The notes beneath the pieces are model-generated. The model saw only the letters and a list, made by a program, of their open reading frames with translations, searched no databases and was not told the origin of the DNA. The translations under genes and the position numbers were made by a program. A stretch of 64,000 nt of DNA from NCBI RefSeq assembly GCF_016820555.1, contig NZ_JADHDW010000010.1, positions 1-64,000 on the forward strand, in the 5' to 3' direction. This DNA comes from Bacillus sp. REN10 (GTDB lineage: Bacteria > Bacillota > Bacilli > Bacillales > Domibacillaceae). Positions 49,428 to 57,484 of this stretch are shown here, piece after piece (position 1 is the stretch's first letter; every line of letters begins with the position of its first letter).

Positions 49428-49482
49428 CCGCACTTATACTTCTTGTTACGGCGAACCATATCCATAAGTAAGTGCGGTTTTT
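49428..49482 (+). repeat. att3: SCC-like attachment site (copy 3) with inverted repeats on both sides
   Basis: CCGCACTTA (49428-49436) lies 13 bases before GGCGAACCATATCCATAAGTAA (49450-49471), which matches the rlmH end with one extra base. TAAGTGCGG and TTTTT follow (49469-49482). It therefore has an outward-facing right end and a new left end back to back, the pattern expected where two SCC-type elements meet. Confidence 0.72.
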
Positions 49483-49629
49483 GATTAGGGGAGAAAGGCT
49501 GACATGCTCATTATTTTATGTATGAATAATGAATATTTCAGCCTTTTTTGGATCTTTCTCTAGAAATCACGCTCTCCATGCTTCATTTTTATGAACAAAG
49601 ATGGTTTGATCTCAATTTTTACCCCTGTA

Positions 49630-49687
49630 TTAAAAGAGCTAAGCTGAAAATCCAGCTTAGCTCTAATTTTATTGAGCAAGGGAAGTG
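49630..49687. repeat. Flanking repeat R1
   Basis: AAAAGAGCTAAGCTG...CAGCTTAGCTCTAATTTTATTGA followed by AGGGAAGT recurs with about 85% identity at 60763-60824 in the same orientation. The AGAGCTAAGC/GCTTAGCTCT stem can work as a terminator. The rest of the 49483-49877 gap is AT-rich and shows no gene I can support. Confidence 0.6.
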
Positions 49688-49760
49688 TTCAACAGTTAAT
49701 GCATCAATCATACTCCCTTTCAAGAGTGCTGCCATTTTAATTGAAAATGTGGTTTATTTA

Positions 49761-49774
49761 TGTAAACCTTTACT
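49761..49774. promoter_or_regulatory. LacI-type operator, upstream copy
   Basis: TGTAAACCTTTACT differs by one base from the palindrome TGTAAACCTTTACA at 49878. It lies 117 bases upstream of it, about 11 helical turns, which would allow looping by a tetrameric or bridging repressor. Confidence 0.55.
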
Positions 49775-49876
49775 ATAAATAATGACTTTTTCAATGTTTA
49801 TTTAATTTTAAAAGCAGAACAAACCTTAATAAATAAGGTTTTGTTTAAAAAGTCTAAAAATTTTTTAAATTCATTA

Positions 49877-49905
49877 TTGTAAACCTTTACATAATTGAGT
49901 ACAAT
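49877..49905 (+). promoter_or_regulatory. Promoter with overlapping LacI-type operator for the bicupin gene
   Basis: TTGTAA (49877-49882) and TACAAT (49900-49905) are 17 bases apart. The palindrome TGTAAACCTTTACA (49878-49891) covers the -35 box, so a bound LacI-type protein would block the promoter. Confidence 0.65.
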
Positions 49906-49971
49906 AATTTCAGAAAGATCAATAACGTACTTGTAAGTTTAATATCTCTTGTGAGGAAAGGGGAAAATATC

Positions 49972-51084
49972 ATGAGTGTTCAAACAATAAGTAAAGAGGA
50001 GATCTTAAAAAGGGTAATTCGAAAAGAGGACTTTGTAGCAGATAAAACGGCTTTTATTGATGCTCGAACGCCTGGTTCGGATAAAAAGGAGAATTATTGC
50101 ATCATTGGTCCGGGAGTTTCTGAAAATGCTAGTCGTGTCATTAACTTGGAGGAACCTCATGGCTTTAATATCGGGGCTGCGGCGATGCCTAATGGTTGTG
50201 TGAATTCGCTTCATCTTCATCAAACAGCAGAAGTTTTCATTGTGGCGAGGGGCACATGGCGGTTTATTTGGGGGAATGAAGGAACAGACGGGGAAGCTGT
50301 TTTGACTGAAGGTGATGTGATATCGCTTCCAACCCATATTTTCCGAGGGTTTAAAAATATTGGTTCTGATGACGGTTTTCTTTTCTCCATTTTAGGTGAA
50401 GATGATCCGAAAAAAGTAACATGGGGACCACAAGTATTGCGTGATGCAAAGGAATTTGGTCTTGTTCTCCTCGAAAGTGGCGAATTAATTGATACTTCAA
50501 TTGGGATGACAATTCCGGAGGGAGCCAAAATTATTGAACCAATGAGTGAGGAAGAACTGGCAAAGATTCGCAAAGTCACTCAGGAAGAAATGGAAGCGCG
50601 TGTATTTTGGTTTAAAGATCGCGTTCCGCATGAGGAAGCATTTTTGGATGGTCGTTCGGAAGGTGGAAAAAAGCTGACATACGGCATCATTGGACCAGGA
50701 ATTGCGACAGATGAAAACCGCCCAACCATTGTTACGAATCCACATACCTTTAGTCTTGAGCTAGTGGAAGCGGAACCTGGAAACGGGTTGAGTGCATACA
50801 GTCAGCCTACTTCTCAAGTTCTCGTTGTATACAAAGGAGAATGGAAAGTATCTTGGGGAGAAGATGGTCAAGAAGGTGAAGGAGTATTGACGGAAAAAGA
50901 TGTGATGTCTGTTCCTAAAAATCTTGTTCGCAGCATTAAAAATGTTGGGGATGAAACGGGTTTTCTTTATATGGTGAATGGTGGAGATGAGTGGGTACCG
51001 CTTCAATGGAGCAATGCTGTAGTAGAAGAGGCCAAAAAGAATAATATGGAATTGGATGAGCGCGGAAGATTGATTAAAAGATGA
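49972..51084 (+). CDS. Bicupin protein of a sugar-acid catabolic cluster
   Basis: About 370 aa. There are two similar halves, each with YxIIGPG and a cupin barrel: the first near LHLHQTAEVFIVARGTWRF (about 80-100), the second near SQPTSQVLVVYKGEWKVSWG. The first half keeps His residues (LHLH) and a downstream His (PTHIFRGF) suitable for a metal; the second half has lost them, so probably only one barrel is catalytic. AGGAAAGGGG precedes ATG 49972. It heads the plus-strand catabolic run. It could be an isomerase, epimerase or dioxygenase; I cannot tell the reaction. Confidence 0.8.
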   Translation: MSVQTISKEEILKRVIRKEDFVADKTAFIDARTPGSDKKENYCIIGPGVSENASRVINLEEPHGFNIGAAAMPNGCVNSLHLHQTAEVFIVARGTWRFIWGNEGTDGEAVLTEGDVISLPTHIFRGFKNIGSDDGFLFSILGEDDPKKVTWGPQVLRDAKEFGLVLLESGELIDTSIGMTIPEGAKIIEPMSEEELAKIRKVTQEEMEARVFWFKDRVPHEEAFLDGRSEGGKKLTYGIIGPGIATDENRPTIVTNPHTFSLELVEAEPGNGLSAYSQPTSQVLVVYKGEWKVSWGEDGQEGEGVLTEKDVMSVPKNLVRSIKNVGDETGFLYMVNGGDEWVPLQWSNAVVEEAKKNNMELDERGRLIKR

Positions 51085-51207
51085 GAGGACGTTTTTTATT
51101 CTGAGTGCTTAGGCAGTTACTAGAAAGACAAAACGCAAGTAACGAATGAAATGATGATCAAAAAATTAAAATCATCATGTTTTTCGGAAGGATGGATGGA
51201 AGTGATT

Positions 51208-52632
51208 ATGCCGTCTAATGTAAATTATAAAAGTGTGATAGAATCATTGCCGCCGCCATGGAGCGATGCGTCTTTGCGCCAGCAAATCTATTCATTAAAT
51301 ATGAAGTTAAATAGGAAAATCATCGTGTTGGATGATGATCCAACTGGATCGCAAACAGTTCATGATCTTTTTGTGCTTACGCGTTGGGACAAAGAGATAC
51401 TACGCAAGGCATTCAATCATTCAAATTTTATTTTTTATATATTAACTAACACACGAAGTTTTGAACCGAAAAGAGCGGAAGCTATCAATCGCAAAATAAT
51501 GGAAAACCTTGCATCAGTTGCAAAGGAGCAAGGTTGTTCTTTTACAATTATTAATCGAGGCGATTCGACCTTGCGAGGTCATTACCCGTTAGAGATTGAC
51601 GTGGCTACTGAGGAATTGCGGCGATTAATGGGCGAGGAAATTGATGGTCATCTAATTATTCCAGCTTTTTTTGAAGGGAAGCGCTTTACGTATCATGATG
51701 TTCATTATATAAAAGAAAATGAACAGTTGATTCCACTAGGTGAAACAGAATTCTCCAATGATAAAGCTTTTGGATTCAAAAAAAGTAACTTATGTGAGTG
51801 GATAGAAGAGAAAACCGATGGACAGATAAATAAATCTGAATGTCAGTCCATTTCCGTGGAGCAGTTAAGAAAAGGCCCGGATGCCGTCCTCGCTATTTTA
51901 TTAAAAGTGAGAAATAACCAGCCTGTTATTGTGAATGCACTTTGTTATGAAGACTTGAATGTTTTAGCTATGGCTCTTATTCAAGCTGAAATACAAGGGA
52001 AAAAATTCATACATCGCACGGCAGCTTCCTTTGTCAAATCATATGCTGGAATAGAAGACAAGCCTTATCTATCAAAAGAACAAATGATCATTAAAGGAAA
52101 TGAAAAAAGAGGCGGTTTGATCATTGTCGGATCTCATGTGCAAAAAACGACAAGCCAGCTGAATACGCTGTTACAAAAGGGATCGATCACTGCCATTGAA
52201 ATGAAAGTGAAGAAGTTGCTTGAACTAGATCAAAGGAAAGAGGAAATTGACCGAATTCATGGAGAGTTGAACGACTTGATTCAGTCAGGTCAAACCGTCG
52301 TTGTCTATACGAGCAGAGAGTTGATTGCTGTAAAGGAACAAAATGATAATTTGAAAATCAGCCAGCATGTATCCAAAGCGCTTACTGAAGTGGTTCAGTC
52401 ATTAGTATTACCTCCTAAATTTGTCATTGCTAAGGGTGGGATTACTTCCAGTGATATTGCTACTATGGGCCTTGGTATTCAAATGGCCCAAGTTGTCGGA
52501 CAGGCAGCACCAGGCATTCCGGTTTGGCTTACAGGTGAAGAAGCGAAGTTTTCTAGTATTCCTTATATTATCTTTCCTGGAAATGTAGGAGATGACTCTA
52601 CATTGCTCGACATCGTTACACAACTTTCTTGA
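51208..52632 (+). CDS. Four-carbon acid sugar kinase family protein (DUF1537)
   Basis: About 474 aa. The N-terminal domain has IVLDDDPTGSQTVHD and the sugar-acid site motif INRGDSTLRGHYPLE. The C-terminal nucleotide-binding domain has FVIAKGGITSSDIATMGLG and IIFPGNVGDDSTL. Characterised members phosphorylate D-threonate, erythronate or 3-oxo-tetronates with ATP. The start is uncertain: ATG 51208 or 51196, both near GGAAGGATGG. No matching tetronate dehydrogenase or PdxA2-like gene is in the cluster, so the substrate may be different. Confidence 0.85.
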   Translation: MPSNVNYKSVIESLPPPWSDASLRQQIYSLNMKLNRKIIVLDDDPTGSQTVHDLFVLTRWDKEILRKAFNHSNFIFYILTNTRSFEPKRAEAINRKIMENLASVAKEQGCSFTIINRGDSTLRGHYPLEIDVATEELRRLMGEEIDGHLIIPAFFEGKRFTYHDVHYIKENEQLIPLGETEFSNDKAFGFKKSNLCEWIEEKTDGQINKSECQSISVEQLRKGPDAVLAILLKVRNNQPVIVNALCYEDLNVLAMALIQAEIQGKKFIHRTAASFVKSYAGIEDKPYLSKEQMIIKGNEKRGGLIIVGSHVQKTTSQLNTLLQKGSITAIEMKVKKLLELDQRKEEIDRIHGELNDLIQSGQTVVVYTSRELIAVKEQNDNLKISQHVSKALTEVVQSLVLPPKFVIAKGGITSSDIATMGLGIQMAQVVGQAAPGIPVWLTGEEAKFSSIPYIIFPGNVGDDSTLLDIVTQLS

Positions 52633-52690
52633 ATAAACAGCGTCCTTCCGATTGTGTATGTCAGTAATTGATAAAATATGATAAGATGAT

Positions 52691-52704
52691 TGTAAACCTT
52701 TTCA
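52691..52704. promoter_or_regulatory. LacI-type operator upstream of the lacI-family gene
   Basis: TGTAAACCTTTTCA differs by one base from the operator before the bicupin. Its place 38 bases before the regulator start suggests autoregulation. Confidence 0.55.
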
Positions 52705-52741
52705 TATTTATCGATTTTTTGAAGGGAAGGAACGAATATAT

Positions 52742-53749
52742 ATGGCTACTATTCATGATGTTGCAAAATTGGCCAAAGTATCTATTGCTACGGTTTCAAG
52801 GGTCACATCCAATGAAAATGTTGTAAATGAAAAAACAAAAGAACGTGTGCTGAAGGCGATGAAAGAACTAGGATATAAGCCTAATAGCGCTGCTCGCACC
52901 TTAAGAATGTCACAAAGTAACATTATTGTTGTGCTGATGATTAATATTAAAAATGCGTTTTTTTCCGAGTTTATACGAGGGATTGAAGAAGTAGCTCGTG
53001 AGGCGGGATATTATCTATTACTTGGTAGCACAGACGGAGAAGCGGAAAAGGAAAAAGAATATATTGATCTTATTCGAGAAAGCCGCGTAGATGGAGTCAT
53101 TTTAACGACAGCAAGTGTAGAAATGAATTCCGCGATTGAAGAAATTAGTCGAAACAGCCCTATTGTTTTAACATTTGACTATGTGCCGAATCAAGATATC
53201 CCCTCTATTTCTATTGATAATGAAAGTGCTAGTAGAAAAATAACTAATCATCTCATTAAACTTGGACATCAGCGAATTGCTCATATCACTGGTGATATGA
53301 GAAGGTTGCAAAGTCAGACTCGCTTGTCTGGATATAAACAGGCGCTGTACCAAAATGGAATAGCTGTTGATGAAGCATTGATTCAAGAAGGCGGATATTT
53401 ATTTGAAGATGGTTACGCAGCGGCGCAAAAACTATTGAGCTTTGAAAAGCGACCATCAGCAATTTATGGTGGCAATGATAATGTAGCCATTGGCGCTTTA
53501 AAAGCAGTACAGGATGCAGGGTTGCGTGTGCCGGATGATATTGCGGTTGTTGGGTTTGATGATGTGGACATGTCCCGTTATACAACACCTCGTTTAACGA
53601 CCATTCACCAGCCACGATATGAAATTGGAAAGCGAGCGATGAACCTGCTTTTGAAAAAGATTAAACATGAAAAGATTGATCGTCCTCATGTCATTCTTGA
53701 AGACAAACTGATTGTTCGTGAATCATGCGGAGCAGAGATGAAGGAATGA
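52742..53749 (+). CDS. LacI-family transcriptional regulator
   Basis: 335 aa. The N-terminal helix-turn-helix and hinge are typical: ATIHDVAKLAKVSIATVSRV followed by ELGYKPNSAARTLR. The periplasmic-binding-type effector domain follows, with SRVDGVILTT, ITNHLIKLGHQRIAHITG and VPDDIAVVGFDD. It is the likely repressor of this cluster, responding to a pathway sugar acid or phosphate; operator copies lie before it and before the bicupin. GAAGGGAAGG precedes ATG 52742. Confidence 0.92.
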   Translation: MATIHDVAKLAKVSIATVSRVTSNENVVNEKTKERVLKAMKELGYKPNSAARTLRMSQSNIIVVLMINIKNAFFSEFIRGIEEVAREAGYYLLLGSTDGEAEKEKEYIDLIRESRVDGVILTTASVEMNSAIEEISRNSPIVLTFDYVPNQDIPSISIDNESASRKITNHLIKLGHQRIAHITGDMRRLQSQTRLSGYKQALYQNGIAVDEALIQEGGYLFEDGYAAAQKLLSFEKRPSAIYGGNDNVAIGALKAVQDAGLRVPDDIAVVGFDDVDMSRYTTPRLTTIHQPRYEIGKRAMNLLLKKIKHEKIDRPHVILEDKLIVRESCGAEMKE

Positions 53750-53806
53750 TAAGGAATAAAACCATGGTTTATCATGAAAGAAATTCACACCAATGATAAA
53801 CGGTGT

Positions 53807-53830
53807 AGCTCTCTCTGAACAGAGAGAGCT
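53807..53830. other. Perfect hairpin after the lacI-family gene
   Basis: AGCTCTCTCT and AGAGAGAGCT form a 10-bp stem with a GAAC loop. There is no T-run after it, so termination would be weak; it may separate expression of the regulator from the next genes. Confidence 0.5.
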
Positions 53831-53839
53831 AACAAATGA

Positions 53840-53853
53840 TGAAAACGCTTACT
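53840..53853. promoter_or_regulatory. Probable cre (CcpA) site
   Basis: TGAAAACGCTTACT matches the catabolite-responsive element TGWAANCGNTNWCA except in the last base. It lies about 45 bases before the alpha/beta hydrolase gene and would put the downstream genes under glucose repression. Confidence 0.5.
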
Positions 53854-53897
53854 TTAATTCAGTAGTATTTCTATTTTGTAAACGTGGAGGTGAATAA

Positions 53898-54626
53898 ATG
53901 ATGAAAATGCCGCTCCTTTTATTGCCGGGAACGCTATGTACAGAACAGTTGTGGGCACATCAAATTGAAAATCTATCCGACATTGCTGAAGTCAAGGTCG
54001 GGGATTTGACAACTGAACCTACCATTCAAGGAATGGCCAAATATGTACTAGATCACGCACCGGAGCGATTTTTTCTTGCCGGATTGTCTCTAGGTGGGAT
54101 TGTTGCGATCGAAATAATGCGTCAAGCGCCAGAGCGTGTATTGAAACTAGCGTTGCTTGATACAACTGCCAATCCTCCAAGGCCTGAACAGCTGGACACA
54201 TGGACTCAGTTTATCGATATGTCAAATAACGGGAAATTTTTAGAGGTAACGAAAGAAAGACTGTTACCGCATTTGATATATCAACAACACCCTATGAAAG
54301 AACGTTTATCAGCAACAATTATTGAGATGGCGGAATGTATCGGTAAGGATGCATATATCAATCAAGTGAAAGCGGTTATGACCAAACCAAATGGCTTCGA
54401 CGTTTTGCCAAATATACAGTGCAGTACTTTATTGCTTGTCGGAAGAGAAGATGCTCTTTGTACGGTCAGAATGCATGAGGAAATGAAAAGAGAAATTCCC
54501 CATGCTGATTTAGTTATTATTGAGGATTGTGGTCATTTAAGCAGCATCGAACAACCTGAAACTGTTACGAAAGTATTTAGGAAATGGTTAACTACTGAAC
54601 TGGATGAGATTGGTGAAGGTCTCTAA
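53898..54626 (+). CDS. Alpha/beta hydrolase
   Basis: 242 aa. It begins MMKMPLLLLPGTLCTEQLWAHQ, has the nucleophile elbow LAGLSLGGIVAIE (Ser near 75), the acid residue region LLVGREDALCTV, and the catalytic His in DCGHLSSIEQPE. It belongs to the serine-hydrolase group that includes esterases, lactonases and MenH-like enzymes. In this cluster a lactonase or ester-hydrolase step on the substrate is plausible. GGAGG precedes the ATG. Confidence 0.85.
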   Translation: MMKMPLLLLPGTLCTEQLWAHQIENLSDIAEVKVGDLTTEPTIQGMAKYVLDHAPERFFLAGLSLGGIVAIEIMRQAPERVLKLALLDTTANPPRPEQLDTWTQFIDMSNNGKFLEVTKERLLPHLIYQQHPMKERLSATIIEMAECIGKDAYINQVKAVMTKPNGFDVLPNIQCSTLLLVGREDALCTVRMHEEMKREIPHADLVIIEDCGHLSSIEQPETVTKVFRKWLTTELDEIGEGL

Positions 54627-54828
54627 AAGTCATGTACTAAAGTATCCTTGATATGTTTTTTATATAGCTAGTTCGTGAAACTCTTGCTTTTTGTCAAGAG
54701 GGGAGTAGCAAGATGAAAAGCACTATAGCCATTGTAATTAACATGTAATTTTGTTTTTTATAGTTACAAAAATTTATCTGTTGTTACTTAAAATTAAGTT
54801 AATTTTTTGGAGAAGCGGAGGTGTTCAA

Positions 54829-55662
54829 TTGCTAGTCAATACGAAATGTATGTTACAGGATGCTCAACATAACAAATATGCGGTGGCGGCATTCAGTATA
54901 TATAATTTAGAAATGGTACAAGCAGCTATTAATGTAGCTACTAAAGAGCAGCAACCCGTTATTTTAGCAGTAGGTGAACGCTATTTTTCATCGGTAAATA
55001 TTGAGGGTTTTGCCTCGCTAGTTAAGACGATGGCTCAACAAACAAAAGTTCCTATCGCTCTTCATTTAGATCATGCTTACCGAAAGGATTCTATTCTTCG
55101 CGCTATTCGCAGTGGTTTTACATCTGTCATGTTTGATGGCTCAAGTTATTCTTTTGATGAAAATGTTCGTCTCACAAAGGAAATGGCCGAAATCGCACAT
55201 TTGGCCGGCGTGTCTATCGAAGCAGAAATTGGCTCTTTAGCTCGAGGAGCATTTTCAGATGAAGAGCAAGGAAGTGGTATGTTAACAGATCCTGTTTTAG
55301 CTGGGGAATTTGTAAAACAAACAAAAGTTGACTTTTTAGCAGCAGCGATTGGAACAGTACATGGTATGTATGTAGCAGAACCCAATATTGATTTATTACT
55401 TTTAGAACGTATCCGGAAACAAGTGGATATACCACTTGTTCTTCATGGAGGATCGGATACGCCTGAACAACAATTGAGAGAAGTAATTGAACGAGGAATA
55501 TGTAAAATCAATATTAATACGGACATATCGATGGAGGCAGTTTCTTTTTTAAAAAGGTCCTTAGTTGAAAATGATTGTGTACACTTGTCTGTTTTGATGG
55601 AAGATATGCAAAAAGTGATTGAGCAATCTATGGGAAGATTTGTCAGATTATTCAGTAAATAA
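54829..55662 (+). CDS. Class II fructose-bisphosphate-type (ketose-bisphosphate) aldolase
   Basis: About 277 aa. The family is zinc-dependent. Metal and active-site motifs seen are IALHLDHAYRKDSI, SVMFDGSSYSFDEN, VSIEAEIGSLARG, AAIGTVHGMY and PLVLHGGSDTPEQQL, with ICKININTDI near the end. It cleaves ketose phosphates to DHAP and an aldehyde. The start is TTG 54829 behind GGAGG; the open frame further upstream is AT-rich with no ribosome binding site. The kinase in this cluster may supply its phosphorylated substrate. Confidence 0.88.
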   Translation: MLVNTKCMLQDAQHNKYAVAAFSIYNLEMVQAAINVATKEQQPVILAVGERYFSSVNIEGFASLVKTMAQQTKVPIALHLDHAYRKDSILRAIRSGFTSVMFDGSSYSFDENVRLTKEMAEIAHLAGVSIEAEIGSLARGAFSDEEQGSGMLTDPVLAGEFVKQTKVDFLAAAIGTVHGMYVAEPNIDLLLLERIRKQVDIPLVLHGGSDTPEQQLREVIERGICKININTDISMEAVSFLKRSLVENDCVHLSVLMEDMQKVIEQSMGRFVRLFSK

Positions 55663-55700
55663 TTGGTTGTTTAATACAATTGTTAAGGTGGTCATCAGAA

Positions 55701-56495
55701 ATGCTGAAAGCAAATGAAGTTTTTCAAAATACAACGAAAACGCTTTTGAAAGAGAACAAAAAAACTGCAGGAGCATGGCTTCAGCTAGCAAGCCCTCTTA
55801 CAGCAGAAATTTTCGCTAAGGCTGGTTTTGACTGGGCTTTAGTTGATATGGAACATGGGCCAGGGGATATTATGACTCTTGTTGCACAATGTCAGGCATT
55901 AAAAGCTTATGATGTTGATCCGCTTGTCAGAACGCCGTGGAATGACTTTGTTACTATTAAACGAATTTTAGATGCTGGCGCTTATGGAATATTAGTACCG
56001 CATGTCAATACAGCTGAAGATGCACGAAAAGCGGTGGCTGCAGCAAAATATCCGCCGGAAGGAATTCGAGGGATTGCACCGAGTCCGCGAGCTGGAGGCT
56101 TTGGCATGAACAGCCAAAATTATCTTGAATATGCAAACGAGCAAACGTTAGTCATGATAGCTGTTGAAACACCAGAGGCTTTAAAAAATATTGATGAGAT
56201 TGTTTCAGTGGAAGGTCTTGACGGTGTGTTTATTGGACCTATGGATTTGGCCACTTCTATGGGGCATTTCTGTAATCCGGCCGCAGCAGAAGTGCAGGAA
56301 GCGATAAAAAAGGTTGAAGAGGCTGTTTTAAACAGTGATAAATTTCTTGGAACAGTGGCAGGAAGTATGGAACAAGCCATCGGGCTATATGAAAAGGGGT
56401 ACACATTTGTAGTTGGGATGTCGGACAGTGTTTCTCTTGGAAAGCTGGCTTTGGAGAACGTCAAAAAGTTTAACGAGAAATACCCTGATCGTTAA
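55701..56495 (+). CDS. HpcH/HpaI aldolase family protein
   Basis: About 264 aa. It is a pyruvate-type class II aldolase or lyase. Seen are GAWLQLASPLTAEIFAKAGFDW, ALVDMEHGPGD (with the base His), PLVRTPWND, ILDAGAYGILVPHVNT and the GVFIGPMDLATSMG metal-binding loop. Members cleave 4-hydroxy-2-oxo acids to pyruvate and an aldehyde. AAGGTGG precedes ATG 55701. Two different aldolases in one operon suggest either two cleavage steps or two substrates. Confidence 0.88.
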   Translation: MLKANEVFQNTTKTLLKENKKTAGAWLQLASPLTAEIFAKAGFDWALVDMEHGPGDIMTLVAQCQALKAYDVDPLVRTPWNDFVTIKRILDAGAYGILVPHVNTAEDARKAVAAAKYPPEGIRGIAPSPRAGGFGMNSQNYLEYANEQTLVMIAVETPEALKNIDEIVSVEGLDGVFIGPMDLATSMGHFCNPAAAEVQEAIKKVEEAVLNSDKFLGTVAGSMEQAIGLYEKGYTFVVGMSDSVSLGKLALENVKKFNEKYPDR

Positions 56496-56504
56496 TATTT
56501 TCAT

Positions 56505-57482
56505 ATGCAAAGATTAAATGATCAGCTAGATCGAGCCATGCCGCTGATTACACCAACAAGTGTGATTGTCGGTGTATTATTTGCAGATAGTTTTCAGGCT
56601 TACTCATTTCTAGTTCCGTGGATTTTTGCTTTTATGACTTTTTCAGGAAGTTTACGTTCAAACTTTTCCTCTTTTAAGCGAACGCTTTCCCACCCTTTGC
56701 CCATTTTGCTTGTGCTGTTTATTTTGCACATATGGATGCCTTTATGGGCATGGGGATTAGGTCATTTAGTGTTTAGCGGAGACCATTTCACCATTACAGG
56801 CCTGCTATTAGCTACGGTTATACCGACCGGAATTACAAGCCTTATTTGGGTATCGATCCATAAAGGGAATGTGGCGTTAACTCTTTGTATTATCTTGATC
56901 GATACATTTTTGTCACCATTCATTGTTCCTTATAGCCTTTCTATTCTGATTGGACAAAGTGTGATGATGGATGTATGGGAAATGACAAAAGGTCTTTTTG
57001 GAATGATTGTTTTTCCTTCAATTTTAGGCATGATACTAAATCAAATGACTGCTGGAAACATACAGAAGACATTAGGACCAAGACTGGCTGTGTTTTCTAA
57101 AATAGGTGTTATGGCTGTCATCATGATTAACGGCGCTGTCATCTCACCTTATTTGGTAAATTTGGATAGAAAACTACTGACTATCGTGTTTGTTGTACTA
57201 TTGCTTTCTTCTTCTGGTTACGCATTTTCATGGTTCATCGGTAAATTTGCCAGGTTGGAAAAAGATGAGATCATCGCACTGACGTTCACTGGCGGAATGA
57301 GGAATATTAGTGCCGGTGCTGTTTTAGCTATATCTTATTTTGAGGCTTCTATAGCTGTTCCCGTAGTTATTGGAATCCTCTTTCAGCAAGTAATTGCTTC
57401 TTTTTATGGGTACATGTTAAATCGGTTTTACCATCGGTTGGAGTGCGAAGAATGTATGCAATATAAAGAAACGGAGGGGTAA
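56505..57482 (+). CDS. Bile acid:sodium symporter (SBF/BASS)-like transporter
   Basis: 325 aa with about nine to ten hydrophobic segments. It resembles the SBF fold, with IVGVLFADSFQAYSF, LLLATVIPTGITSLIW in the crossover region, and FTGGMRNISAGAVLAISYF near the C terminus. Such carriers move organic anions with sodium. It is placed between the HpcH aldolase and the TRAP genes, so the cluster has two transport systems. ATG 56505 follows the aldolase stop by nine bases, with no strong ribosome binding site. Confidence 0.75.
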   Translation: MQRLNDQLDRAMPLITPTSVIVGVLFADSFQAYSFLVPWIFAFMTFSGSLRSNFSSFKRTLSHPLPILLVLFILHIWMPLWAWGLGHLVFSGDHFTITGLLLATVIPTGITSLIWVSIHKGNVALTLCIILIDTFLSPFIVPYSLSILIGQSVMMDVWEMTKGLFGMIVFPSILGMILNQMTAGNIQKTLGPRLAVFSKIGVMAVIMINGAVISPYLVNLDRKLLTIVFVVLLLSSSGYAFSWFIGKFARLEKDEIIALTFTGGMRNISAGAVLAISYFEASIAVPVVIGILFQQVIASFYGYMLNRFYHRLECEECMQYKETEG

Positions 57483-57484
57483 AG

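Noticed and set aside
46340-49483. A ccr-type recombinase gene within the rlmH-linked region
   Set aside because: I looked for one because of the att-like repeats. No serine-recombinase motif is present; the only recombination gene is a broken IS3 transposase.
54751-54828. N-terminal extension of the class II aldolase
   Set aside because: The extension is AT-rich, hydrophobic by chance and has no ribosome binding site, while TTG 54829 has GGAGG and begins the conserved fold.
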